Source of the DNA: JAFCUW01 sp049897565
GTDB taxonomy: Bacteria; Pseudomonadota; Gammaproteobacteria; Burkholderiales; Burkholderiaceae_D
Reading direction: 5' to 3'
Length of the DNA: 64,000 nt
Assembly: GCF_049897565.1 (NCBI RefSeq)
Contig: NZ_JAFCWM010000002.1
Location: 248,001 to 312,000 of the forward strand
Below, piece after piece: positions 44,335-52,129 of this stretch. Position 1 is the first letter of the stretch. Each line of letters starts with the position of its first letter. Position numbers and translations under genes: made by a program. The notes below the pieces were generated by a model. The model had not been told where the DNA came from, did not search any database, and was given only the letters and a program-made list of their open reading frames with translations.

Positions 44335-44805
44335 TTACAGCTCGGTAGCCAGTTGCGACAGCAGGTCGGCGTGCGCCGTTGCGTTCACTTCGCGCTTGAG
44401 GATCTGCTCGGCGCCCTTGACGGCCAGTGCGGCAACCTGGGAACGCAGTTCTTCACGTGCCTTGGTCACTTGCTGATCGGCATCCGCTTTGGCTTGCGCA
44501 ACAATGCGGCCAGCTTCAGCGGTAGCGTTTGCCTTGATTTCGTCGGCGACCATCTGGGCGCGCTTCTCGGCGTCAGCGATACGCTTCTGGCCTTCGTCAC
44601 GTGCACCTGCCAGTTCGGTCTGGATGCGCTTCTCAGCGGCAACCATGGCCAGTTTGCCCTGGTCGGCCGCGGCCAGACCTTCAGCGATTTTCTTGGCTCG
44701 TGCGTCGAGTGCACCCACCACTGGCGGCCACACGAATTTCGCGATGACAAAGCACAGGATGAAAAACACAATGTACTGCACGAACATCGTTGCGTTTAAA
44801 TTCAC
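44335..44805 (-). CDS. atpF: F0 ATP synthase subunit b
   Basis: This 156-residue subunit has a single N-terminal membrane helix (ATMFVQYIVFFILCFVIAKF) followed by a long charged helix (residues 35-150) that dimerises into the peripheral stalk. It lies between atpE and atpH, as expected. Confidence 0.97.
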   Translation of the reverse strand: MNLNATMFVQYIVFFILCFVIAKFVWPPVVGALDARAKKIAEGLAAADQGKLAMVAAEKRIQTELAGARDEGQKRIADAEKRAQMVADEIKANATAEAGRIVAQAKADADQQVTKAREELRSQVAALAVKGAEQILKREVNATAHADLLSQLATEL

Positions 44806-44876
44806 AGCAATTTCCTTCTCAGAATGACATATGCCGGACCGGCAAAATCGCTGGCCCGGCTATTGAGAATCAGCTA

Positions 44877-45119
44877 TTAGGCAGGGAATGGGCTAGCGAA
44901 CGCGAACATCATCGCGATACCAACACCGATCAGGAACGCCGCGTCAATCAGACCTGCCAGCAGGAACATCTTGGTTTGCAGAGTGTTCATCAGTTCAGGC
45001 TGACGAGCCGAAGCTTCGATGAACTTGCCGCCCATGATACCGATACCGATACATGCGCCGATCGCGCCCAAACCAATGATCAAACCGCAAGCCAAAGCTA
45101 CAAAAGCGACGTTAGTCAT
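44877..45119 (-). CDS. atpE: F0 ATP synthase subunit c
   Basis: This 80-residue hairpin has two membrane helices joined by the polar loop RQPE (residues 39-42). The ion-carrying acid is Asp59 in AGLIDAAFLIG. The sequence around it lacks the Gln/Thr/Ser set of sodium-binding rings, so proton coupling is expected. About ten to fifteen copies form the rotor ring. Confidence 0.97.
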   Translation of the reverse strand: MTNVAFVALACGLIIGLGAIGACIGIGIMGGKFIEASARQPELMNTLQTKMFLLAGLIDAAFLIGVGIAMMFAFASPFPA

Positions 45120-45195
45120 GAAAACTCCTAAATATAAAAATTAAAAAATTGAAAATCGAGATACTGCAAACCTGCTTACTACCAATGCTGCGTTC

Positions 45196-46077
45196 TTAGT
45201 GACCTTCATGCGCCTGGCCGATATACACCAGCGTCAGCATCATGAAAATAAAAGCCTGCAACAACACGATCAGGATGTGGAAGATTGCCCATATCGAGCC
45301 GGCTGCGATATGCAAGCCGGACAACAACACGCTCTGAGTCGTGAAGCCTACCCACTGCGCGCCGAGCAGGGCGATCAACAGGAAGATCAGTTCGCCGGCA
45401 AACATGTTGCCGAACAGTCGCATAGCCAGCGACACCGTTTTTGCAGCGAATTCAATGAGGTTCAGGCCGAAGTTGAAGATCCACAGCGCTGGGTGGGCGC
45501 CGAATGGCGCGCAGAACAATTCGTGGATGAAGCCGCCGAGGCCCTTGATCTTGATGTTGTAGTACAGCATCAGGGTCAGCACGACGAGCGACATGCCAAA
45601 GGTGCCGTTCAGGTCGGCTGTCGGGACGGCGCGGAAGTACACTTCGTGGCCGTCGGCGCCGTGGATGCCCAGCAGCTTGAACAGGCCGGCGAAGGTATCG
45701 ACGGGCAGGAAGTCCATCGAGTTCATCAGCAGCACCCAAACGAACACGGCCAGCGCGACCGGCGCGATGAACGAGCGGTTGCCGTGGACGATGGCTTTTG
45801 ACTGGTCTTCGACCAGCTCGACGACGAATTCGACGGCGGCCTGGAAACGGGTCGGCACGCCGGCCGTCGCCCGGCGCGCGGCGAGGACGAGGAAGATGCA
45901 GGCCAGCGCGGCCAGGATCACCGACACGAGGATCGTGTCGTAGTGGATGATGCTGAAGTCGATGATGTCGACTTGTTTGGCCGACGCATTGTGGCCAAGG
46001 TGGTGAGTGATGTATTGGCCTGCGGTGACCGTGTGCTCGGCTGTTGGGGCTGCACCCGCTGCAATTTCAGTTGTCAT
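45196..46077 (-). CDS. atpB: F0 ATP synthase subunit a
   Basis: This 293-residue membrane subunit forms the proton half-channels. The essential arginine is in SLAMRLFGNMFAGELIFLL (about residue 222), and five to six hydrophobic helices are visible. The N-terminal 30 residues are soluble. Its start overlaps the end of atpI by four bases. Confidence 0.97.
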   Translation of the reverse strand: MTTEIAAGAAPTAEHTVTAGQYITHHLGHNASAKQVDIIDFSIIHYDTILVSVILAALACIFLVLAARRATAGVPTRFQAAVEFVVELVEDQSKAIVHGNRSFIAPVALAVFVWVLLMNSMDFLPVDTFAGLFKLLGIHGADGHEVYFRAVPTADLNGTFGMSLVVLTLMLYYNIKIKGLGGFIHELFCAPFGAHPALWIFNFGLNLIEFAAKTVSLAMRLFGNMFAGELIFLLIALLGAQWVGFTTQSVLLSGLHIAAGSIWAIFHILIVLLQAFIFMMLTLVYIGQAHEGH

Positions 46078-46412
46078 TTCTGCCTAAACAATAAGATGAT
46101 GTAACTTTTGAGTGCCACGATGAAGCCGCAAATCAGTGCGAGCCAGTTCAAATCGCGGTACAGCCAAGCGATGGCGGCCAGTAGCGCCAGCGTTAAAGCA
46201 ATCTTTATAAATTCGCCGATCATGAACGACATCGGGTTTGCCGCGCCCCGCTTCGCGCTCGCAAACAGGCGCAACGCGAACAGGCCGTTCGGCACAACAC
46301 AACATAATCCACCGAGCACCGCCGACAACATCGCAGCCTGCCCCCCGAGTAGTGCGGCGATGACGCCGGCGACCACGGTGGCCATCAATTGCAGGGAGAC
46401 TATGCGCAACAT
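46074..46412 (-). CDS. atpI: ATP synthase subunit I
   Basis: This 112-residue protein has four hydrophobic segments and a conserved GGLCCVVPNGLFALRLF region. AtpI is a small membrane protein that helps assemble the c ring and may carry magnesium. It is the first gene of the operon, 66 bases downstream of a strong promoter. Confidence 0.93.
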   Translation of the reverse strand: MLRIVSLQLMATVVAGVIAALLGGQAAMLSAVLGGLCCVVPNGLFALRLFASAKRGAANPMSFMIGEFIKIALTLALLAAIAWLYRDLNWLALICGFIVALKSYIILLFRQK

Positions 46413-46477
46413 TTTTTCTTCTTCGCGCAGGGCTTAAAAAGCTGTGGTGCGGGTGGCGGATTACGTGAATCAACGGG

Positions 46478-46506
46478 ATTATAAGGTTTATGCAGATACG
46501 CGTCAA
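46478..46506 (-). promoter_or_regulatory. Sigma-70 promoter of the atp operon
   Basis: On the minus strand TTGACG (46506-46501) and TATAAT (46483-46478) are separated by exactly 17 bases. Eleven of twelve consensus positions match. Transcription should start near 46471, giving a leader of about 59 bases before atpI. Confidence 0.85.
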
Positions 46507-46605
46507 ACGTTGCTGCACCTTGATGGAACCCAATCTTCATCAAAAACCACGGATGAACCATTGTGGTGCAGGCAACATTGCGTTGCGACGCAGCAACACC
46601 CACCC

Positions 46606-46631
46606 CGGGGTCAGTGCCGACACTGACCCCG
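46606..46631. repeat. Short palindrome of the GGGGTCAGTG family
   Basis: CGGGGTCAGTG and its complement CACTGACCCCG flank a four-base CCGA loop. It lies nine bases past the parB stop and upstream of the atp promoter, so it could end the parAB transcript. The arms match those of the elements at 33149 and 33701. Confidence 0.8.
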
Positions 46632-46640
46632 CTTGAAAAA

Positions 46641-47525
46641 TCAGGCGCGCAGGCGGGCAAGGACGCCGTCGAGGATGTCGAGGTCGGCAAAATCGATGAT
46701 CATCTGGCCGCGACCCTTGGCGCCCATCTTGAACAGCACCGGCGTGGCCAACTTGTCCGACAGCTCTTCTTCCAGGCGCATGATGTCGCCCGACTTGTCC
46801 TTCTGCCGCGGTGCGGCCGGGTTGGCCGCCTCCTCGATCGTGCGGGTGACCAGCTTTTCGGTCTCGCGCACCGACAAGCGCTTCGCGACGACCTGGCTGG
46901 CCAGCGTGATCTGGCTGGCCGCGTCGACGGCCAGCAGCGCGCGTGCGTGGCCCATGTCGATGTCGCCGGCCATCAGCATGGTCTGAACGGGCTGGGCCAG
47001 GTTCATCAGGCGCAGCAGGTTCGACACGGCGCTGCGCGAACGGCCGACCGCGTTGGCGGCCTGCTCGTGGGTGAAATGGAAGTCGTCGATCAGGCGGTGG
47101 ATGCCCTGCGCTTCTTCCAGCGGGTTGAGGTCTTCGCGCTGGATGTTCTCGATCAGCGCCATCGCCGCGGCGGCCTGGTCGTCGACGTCGCGTACCAGCA
47201 CGGGAATCGTCTCGAGGCCCGCCAGCTGCGCGGCGCGGAAGCGGCGTTCGCCGGCGATGATCTCGTAGCGCATCGCGCCGTCCTGTTGGCCGACCGGGCG
47301 TACCAGCACCGGCTGCATCACGCCCTGCGCCTTGATCGACGCGGCCAGTTCGTTCAGCGCGCCTTCGTCCATGCGGGTGCGCGGCTGGTATTTACCGGCC
47401 TGCAGCTGCGCTACCGGCAATGACGATGGCGCGCCGGCGTCGGCCGGCTGCTGGGTGAAATCGCCGTCACCGCCGAGCAGTGCTTCGAGCCCGCGGCCGA
47501 GGCCCTTGAGTTTTTTGGTTGCCAT
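46641..47525 (-). CDS. parB: Chromosome-partitioning protein ParB
   Basis: This 294-residue CTP-dependent DNA clamp loads at parS sites. It has the N-terminal CTPase motif GERRFRAAQLAGLETIPVLV (about residues 92-111), a helix-turn-helix FTHEQAANAVGRSRSAVSNL (about 155-174), and a short C-terminal dimer domain. The basic start KKLKGLGRGLEALLG recruits ParA. A palindromic repeat separates it from parA by 73 bases. Two parS sites are at 51167 and 51206. Confidence 0.96.
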   Translation of the reverse strand: MATKKLKGLGRGLEALLGGDGDFTQQPADAGAPSSLPVAQLQAGKYQPRTRMDEGALNELAASIKAQGVMQPVLVRPVGQQDGAMRYEIIAGERRFRAAQLAGLETIPVLVRDVDDQAAAAMALIENIQREDLNPLEEAQGIHRLIDDFHFTHEQAANAVGRSRSAVSNLLRLMNLAQPVQTMLMAGDIDMGHARALLAVDAASQITLASQVVAKRLSVRETEKLVTRTIEEAANPAAPRQKDKSGDIMRLEEELSDKLATPVLFKMGAKGRGQMIIDFADLDILDGVLARLRA

Positions 47526-47555
47526 GATTGTCTTCGTCAGTTTCGTGGTTACAAC

Positions 47556-47585
47556 ACCGGGGTCAGACCTAGGTCTGACCCTGGC
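47556..47585. repeat. 30-base palindrome of the GGGGTCAGACC family between parA and parB
   Basis: The left arm is identical to the one at 23030 (ACCGGGGTCAGACCT); the right arm has one changed base (CCCTGG instead of CCCCGG) and continues GC. It interrupts the parA-parB operon and could weaken read-through or stabilise the parA mRNA. Confidence 0.85.
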
Positions 47586-47598
47586 GCTTGTGTAGTAG

Positions 47599-48369
47599 TT
47601 ACATTGTCTTGATGCGTTCGACCATTTCGGCGCCGAACGCGATGTAGGCTTGCGCGCCCTTCGAGGCCGGATCGAAAACCACGCCCGGCACGCCGTACGA
47701 CGGCGCTTCGGCCAGGCGCACGTTGCGCGGAATGATGGTCTTGAAGACCTTGTCGCCGAAGTGCTGCTCGAGCTGGGCCGAGACCTGCTGCGACAAGGTC
47801 ATGCGCGGATCGAACATGACGCGCAACAGGCCGATGATCTTCAGGTCGTGGTTCAGGTTGGCGTGCACCTTCTTGATCGTGTTGACCAGGTCGGACAGGC
47901 CCTCGAGCGCGTAGTACTCGCACTGCATCGGGATGATGACGCCGTGCGCGGCGCACAGGCCGTTGAGCGTCAGCATCGACAGCGCCGGCGGGCAGTCGAT
48001 CAGGATGAAATCGTATTCGCCGTCGACCGCGGCCAGCGCATCCTTCAGGCGCCGCTCGCGCTGGTCCAGTTCGACCATCTCGACTTCGGCGCCGGCCAGC
48101 TCGCGGTTCGACGGCAGCACGTCGAAGCGGCCCGACTCGGAGCGCTGGCGCGCGGTGGCGACATCGGCCTCTCCGAGCAGCACTTCGTAGGTCGACGCTT
48201 TCAGGCCAGCCTTGTTGATGCCGGCCCCCATCGTTGCATTGCCTTGCGGGTCGAGGTCGACCAGCAGTACCCGTTGATCGAGCTTGGCAAGTCCGGCGGA
48301 CAGGTTGACGCTGGTGGTGGTCTTGCCTACCCCGCCCTTTTGGTTTGCTACGCAAAAAATCTTGGCCAT
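47599..48369 (-). CDS. parA: Chromosome-partitioning ATPase ParA
   Basis: This 256-residue ParA/Soj ATPase has the deviant Walker A motif NQKGGVGKTTTSVNLSAGLA (about residues 9-28), switch I region LLVDLDPQGNATMG, and Walker B DFILIDCPPALS. It drives segregation of ParB-parS complexes over the nucleoid. It has no N-terminal DNA-binding extension, as in chromosomal rather than plasmid type Ia proteins. It lies downstream of rsmG with an AT-rich region in between. Confidence 0.96.
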   Translation of the reverse strand: MAKIFCVANQKGGVGKTTTSVNLSAGLAKLDQRVLLVDLDPQGNATMGAGINKAGLKASTYEVLLGEADVATARQRSESGRFDVLPSNRELAGAEVEMVELDQRERRLKDALAAVDGEYDFILIDCPPALSMLTLNGLCAAHGVIIPMQCEYYALEGLSDLVNTIKKVHANLNHDLKIIGLLRVMFDPRMTLSQQVSAQLEQHFGDKVFKTIIPRNVRLAEAPSYGVPGVVFDPASKGAQAYIAFGAEMVERIKTM

Positions 48370-48399
48370 GAACGCTCTTATAGTCGACGCAACGATATA

Positions 48400-48480
48400 G
48401 ATTTATACCATTTATACTATAAAAACCGTATTAACGATTTATTCTGTATATTAGGTATAAACCATTTATACGGTTTATAT
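48400..48480. promoter_or_regulatory. AT-rich control region with inverted repeats upstream of parA
   Basis: This stretch is far richer in A and T than its surroundings. It contains TATAAACC (48456-48463) and GGTTTATA (48472-48479) around ATTTATAC, and an earlier related ATACCATTTATACTATA near 48406-48422. It probably holds the parAB promoter and a binding site for a regulator, perhaps ParA itself. No DnaA box (TTATCCACA) is seen. Confidence 0.5.
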
Positions 48481-48483
48481 TAT

Positions 48484-49140
48484 TTACTCTGTTTGCTGCG
48501 ATCTGGTGATGAATACGAGGTGCCGCTCCGCTTCCAGGCCCGGTACCCGCAAAGGCTGCAAATCGCTCGCTTTCCACGGCGCCGGCAGGTTTTCCCGCTC
48601 GTTGGCGGGCGCCACGCCTTTGAGGGCGATGAATTGCCCGCCCTCCGCCAGCAGATGCCCCGACCAGGTGACGAAATCGGACAGGTCGGCAAAGGCGCGC
48701 GACGTGATGACGTCGAACGGCTGCTGCACCTGCAATTGCTGCACCTTGGCGGTGTAGACCGTCACATTCGCCAGTTCCAGCTCGGCCTTTACCTGCTTGA
48801 GAAACGCCGTCTTCTTGTGCACCGTGTCGATCAGCGACACGTTGACGTCCGGGCGGGCAATCGCCAGCACAATGCCGGGCAGCCCGCCGCCGGCGCCGAC
48901 ATCGAGCACGTTGTGCGCCTGCGCGAAGGCGGGCACCGCAGCGAGTGAATCGAGCAGGTGCAAGGTGACCATCTGCAGCGGGTCGCGCAGCGACGTCAGG
49001 TTGTACACCGAATTCCACTTGAACAGCAGCGCCAGGTAGTCCAGCAGCTGCTCATGCTGCTTGCCGTCCAGGTCCAGCGCCAACTTTTTTGTACCGTCTG
49101 CTAATACAACCGATAGGGCTGCACGGTCGAAAAACTTCAT
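48484..49140 (-). CDS. rsmG: 16S rRNA (guanine-N7) methyltransferase RsmG
   Basis: This 218-residue SAM-dependent enzyme methylates G527 of 16S rRNA. The SAM site is NVLDVGAGGGLPGIVLAIAR (about residues 79-98), with VSLIDTVHKKTAFLKQV and VITSRAFADLSDFV following. The start overlaps the mnmG stop by four bases. The order mnmG-rsmG-parA-parB is the standard near-origin arrangement. Confidence 0.96.
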   Translation of the reverse strand: MKFFDRAALSVVLADGTKKLALDLDGKQHEQLLDYLALLFKWNSVYNLTSLRDPLQMVTLHLLDSLAAVPAFAQAHNVLDVGAGGGLPGIVLAIARPDVNVSLIDTVHKKTAFLKQVKAELELANVTVYTAKVQQLQVQQPFDVITSRAFADLSDFVTWSGHLLAEGGQFIALKGVAPANERENLPAPWKASDLQPLRVPGLEAERHLVFITRSQQTE

Positions 49141-51068
49141 TGGGCAAGCTCCTCGTTGAGGGTGGCGAAGCCCTTTGCGCCGCGTTTCTTCAAATGTACC
49201 AGCAATAAGGAGATAGCGGCAGGTGTCACCCCGGAAATTCTTGATGCTTGACCAAGTGTTTCCGGCCGCTGCTTGTCGAGCTTCTGGCGCACTTCGATCG
49301 ACAAGGCCGGAATATCGAGGTAGTTGAAGCCTTCCGGCAGCTTCAGGTTTTCGTAGTGATCATGGCGCTCGACTTCCTTGGCCTGGCGGTCGATGTAGCC
49401 GGCGTACTTGAGCTGGATCTCGACCTGCTCGCGCACGGCGGCGTCGGCCACGCCCGGGCCGGCCAGCACCTGGCCTTCGACGCCGGCCATGCTCATCAGC
49501 TTGTCGTACTCGACGCCGGGACGGCGCAGCAGGTCGGCAAGCGAATATTCACGCTCGATGGCCTGGCCGATGACGCGCTCCGATTCGGCCGCGGCGAGGA
49601 TGCGCGGGTTGACCCAGGTCGAGCGCAGGCGCTCGAGTTCGCGCGCCACCGACTCGCGCTTGGTCTCGAACGCCGCCCATTGAACGTCGCCAACACAGCC
49701 GAGCCGGCGGCCGATCTCGGTCAGGCGCATGTCGGCGTTGTCTTCACGCAGGCTCAGGCGGAACTCGGCGCGGCTGGTGAACATGCGGTAAGGCTCGGCC
49801 ACGCCCTGGGTGGTCAGATCGTCGACCAGCACGCCGATGTAGGCTTCCGAGCGGCCCGGCACCCAGGCGTCGCGCCCCTGCGTCAGCAGCGCCGCGTTCA
49901 GTCCGGCCAGCATGCCTTGCGCGGCCGCCTCCTCGTAGCCGGTGGTGCCGTTGATCTGGCCGGCAAAGAACAGGCCGCCGATGGCCTTGGTTTCGAGCGA
50001 CGTTTTCAGGCCGCGCGGGTCGAAATAGTCGTACTCGATGGCGTAGCCGGGACGCAGGATAAAGGCGTTCTCCATGCCTTTCATCGAGCGCACCAGGTCG
50101 ATCTGGACGTCGAACGGCAGGCTCGTCGAGATGCCGTTCGGATAGTATTCGTTGGTCGTCAGCCCTTCCGGCTCGAGAAAGATCTGGTGCGAATCCTTGC
50201 CGGCGAAACGGTGGATCTTGTCTTCGATCGACGGGCAATAGCGCGGCCCTACCCCTTCGATGACGCCGGTGAACATCGGGCTGCGGTCGAGCCCGGCGCG
50301 GATGATGTCGTGGGTGCGCGCATTCGTATGTGTCATCCAGCACGGCACCTGGCGCGGATGCATCGCCGCGTTGCCCATGACTGAAAACACCGGCACCGGG
50401 TCGAGGTCGCCTGGCTGCTCGGACAGCACGGAAAAATCGATGCTGCGACCGTCGATGCGCGGCGGCGTGCCGGTTTTCAGGCGCCCCTGCCCCAGCTTCA
50501 GTTCCTTCAGGCGCGCCGACAACGAGATGGCCGGCGGGTCGCCGGCGCGGCCAGCCGGGTGCGACTGCAGGCCGACGTGGATCTTGCCGTCGAGGAAAGT
50601 GCCGGCGGTCAGCACCACGGCGCGCGCGCGAAAGCGCAGGCCGATCTGGGTCACGGCGCCGACCACGCGGTCGCCCTCGATGATCAGGTCGTCCACGGCC
50701 TGCTGGAACAGCCACAGGTTCGGCTGGTTTTCCAGGCGCGCGCGGATTGCCGCCTTGTACAGGATACGGTCGGCCTGGGCACGGGTGGCGCGCACGGCGG
50801 GGCCCTTGGACGAGTTCAAGATGCGGAACTGGATACCCGCCTCGTCGGTGGCGATGGCCATTGCGCCTCCCATGGCATCGACTTCCTTGACCAGGTGACC
50901 CTTGCCGATGCCGCCGATCGACGGATTGCAGGACATCTGCCCGAGCGTCTCGATATTATGCGTAAGCAACAAAGTCTTCTGGCTCATGCGGGCGGAAGCG
51001 AGGGCGGCTTCGGTGCCGGCATGGCCGCCGCCGACAACGATGACGTCGAATTCAGTAGGAAATAGCAT
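49137..51068 (-). CDS. mnmG: tRNA uridine-5-carboxymethylaminomethyl modification enzyme MnmG
   Basis: This 643-residue FAD protein works with MnmE on U34 of several tRNAs. The FAD motif VVGGGHAGTEAALASARM is at residues 11-28, followed by the conserved CNPSIGGIGKGHLVKEVDAM, and TSRAEFRLSLREDNADMRLT near residue 435. The C-terminal helical domain is complete. It is the first gene of the minus-strand group, and two parS sites lie just upstream. Confidence 0.97.
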   Translation of the reverse strand: MLFPTEFDVIVVGGGHAGTEAALASARMSQKTLLLTHNIETLGQMSCNPSIGGIGKGHLVKEVDAMGGAMAIATDEAGIQFRILNSSKGPAVRATRAQADRILYKAAIRARLENQPNLWLFQQAVDDLIIEGDRVVGAVTQIGLRFRARAVVLTAGTFLDGKIHVGLQSHPAGRAGDPPAISLSARLKELKLGQGRLKTGTPPRIDGRSIDFSVLSEQPGDLDPVPVFSVMGNAAMHPRQVPCWMTHTNARTHDIIRAGLDRSPMFTGVIEGVGPRYCPSIEDKIHRFAGKDSHQIFLEPEGLTTNEYYPNGISTSLPFDVQIDLVRSMKGMENAFILRPGYAIEYDYFDPRGLKTSLETKAIGGLFFAGQINGTTGYEEAAAQGMLAGLNAALLTQGRDAWVPGRSEAYIGVLVDDLTTQGVAEPYRMFTSRAEFRLSLREDNADMRLTEIGRRLGCVGDVQWAAFETKRESVARELERLRSTWVNPRILAAAESERVIGQAIEREYSLADLLRRPGVEYDKLMSMAGVEGQVLAGPGVADAAVREQVEIQLKYAGYIDRQAKEVERHDHYENLKLPEGFNYLDIPALSIEVRQKLDKQRPETLGQASRISGVTPAAISLLLVHLKKRGAKGFATLNEELAQ

Positions 51069-51103
51069 GTTGGAAGCGTAAAGCGAGGGAGTGTGAGGCC
51101 AGA

Positions 51104-51109
51104 TTATAG
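51104..51109 (-). promoter_or_regulatory. -10 element of the mnmG promoter
   Basis: A perfect TATAAT occurs on the minus strand 36 bases before the mnmG start. No convincing -35 hexamer lies 16-18 bases further upstream, so a weak or activated promoter is suggested. The parS sites lie about 60-110 bases upstream of it. Confidence 0.45.
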
Positions 51110-51166
51110 AGTCTTTTTACCTCAACGACTGTTTTGGGGATGGATTAGCAGTGGAGCGCACAACGA

Positions 51167-51182
51167 CGTTCCACGTGAAACA
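51167..51182. promoter_or_regulatory. parS site 1
   Basis: CGTTCCACGTGAAACA matches the parS consensus TGTTTCACGTGAAACA at 14 of 16 positions, with both changes in the left half. It is a predicted ParB loading site. Confidence 0.85.
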
Positions 51183-51205
51183 ATCAAGGGATGGTGCCGC
51201 GCGGA

Positions 51206-51221
51206 TGTTTCACGTGGAACA
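51206..51221. promoter_or_regulatory. parS site 2
   Basis: TGTTTCACGTGGAACA matches the parS consensus at 15 of 16 positions; the single change is in the right half. It is 39 bases from site 1, centre to centre. Confidence 0.92.
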
Positions 51222-51240
51222 ATGGCTGCAGAGTGTTGTG

Positions 51241-52008
51241 TTATAGGGACCAGCGGGCGAACGCGTCGTAGGCGGTTTTGAGGATGAGGAGCGAGACCAC
51301 GACGAGGAACAGTTTGCGCACGAACGCGCTGCCATGCTTGATCGCCAGTTTTGTACCGACCAGCGATCCGGCGACCTGACACAGCGCCATCATCAGGCCG
51401 AGCTGCCAGATCAGGTGGCCGCTATAGCCGAACCACAGCAGCGCCGAGATATTGCAGGCGACGTTGACGACCTTCGCCGCTGCCGACGCGCTGAGGAAAT
51501 CGAAGCCGAAGAAGCGGACGAACAGGAACATCAGGAAGCTGCCGGTGCCGGGACCGAAAAAACCATCGTAGAAGCCGATGCAAGCGCCCGTCCCTATCGC
51601 GATCATCCGCTCCGTCATGCCGCTGTGCACCGGTGCATGGACAGCGCCGAAATCCTTCTTCCTGAACGTATAGATTGCGACGGCCAGCAACACCAGCGGC
51701 AGCAAGGAACGGATGAAGTCGCCCGGCACCTTGGTGACGGTGTAGGCGCCGGCAAACGACAACGCGAACGCGGCCAAAGCCGCCGGCACCACCGCACTCC
51801 ACGCCACCTTGACCCGCCGCACGTAATTGACCGCCGCCGCGCTGGTGCCGCAGAAGCCAGCTAGCTTGCTGGTGCCAAGCAAGGTCGCCGGTAATTCCCT
51901 CGGGAACACGGAAAACATCACCGGGATCTGGATCAGCCCGCCCCCGCCCACGACCGCATCGACCAGGCCGGCCAGAAATGCCGCGCATCCCAACAACACA
52001 AAATCCAT
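51241..52008 (-). CDS. TSUP family transporter (sulfite exporter TauE/SafE type)
   Basis: This 255-residue membrane protein has about eight hydrophobic helices and the two TSUP repeats: AGLVDAVVGGGGLIQIPVMF (about residues 14-33) and GFYDGFFGPGTGSFLMFLFV (about 140-159). Members export sulfite, sulfoacetate or similar anions. The substrate here is unknown. It is transcribed away from the alcohol dehydrogenase gene, and its 3' end lies beside the parS sites. Confidence 0.87.
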   Translation of the reverse strand: MDFVLLGCAAFLAGLVDAVVGGGGLIQIPVMFSVFPRELPATLLGTSKLAGFCGTSAAAVNYVRRVKVAWSAVVPAALAAFALSFAGAYTVTKVPGDFIRSLLPLVLLAVAIYTFRKKDFGAVHAPVHSGMTERMIAIGTGACIGFYDGFFGPGTGSFLMFLFVRFFGFDFLSASAAAKVVNVACNISALLWFGYSGHLIWQLGLMMALCQVAGSLVGTKLAIKHGSAFVRKLFLVVVSLLILKTAYDAFARWSL

Positions 52009-52129
52009 GCCTCACCACCGCTCCACATTCACCACCCGTAATTGTACGGAAGAAAGACTTGGGCTGCACTGCTCAGCCTTGGCCCGTTGGTGTAAGCTTG
52101 CTTCATCGACCACTGCCCGACTGCCCTAC

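Noticed and set aside
48370..48483. Chromosomal origin oriC in the AT-rich gap between rsmG and parA
   Set aside because: No DnaA boxes are visible and dnaA/dnaN are not adjacent; a parAB control region is the simpler explanation.
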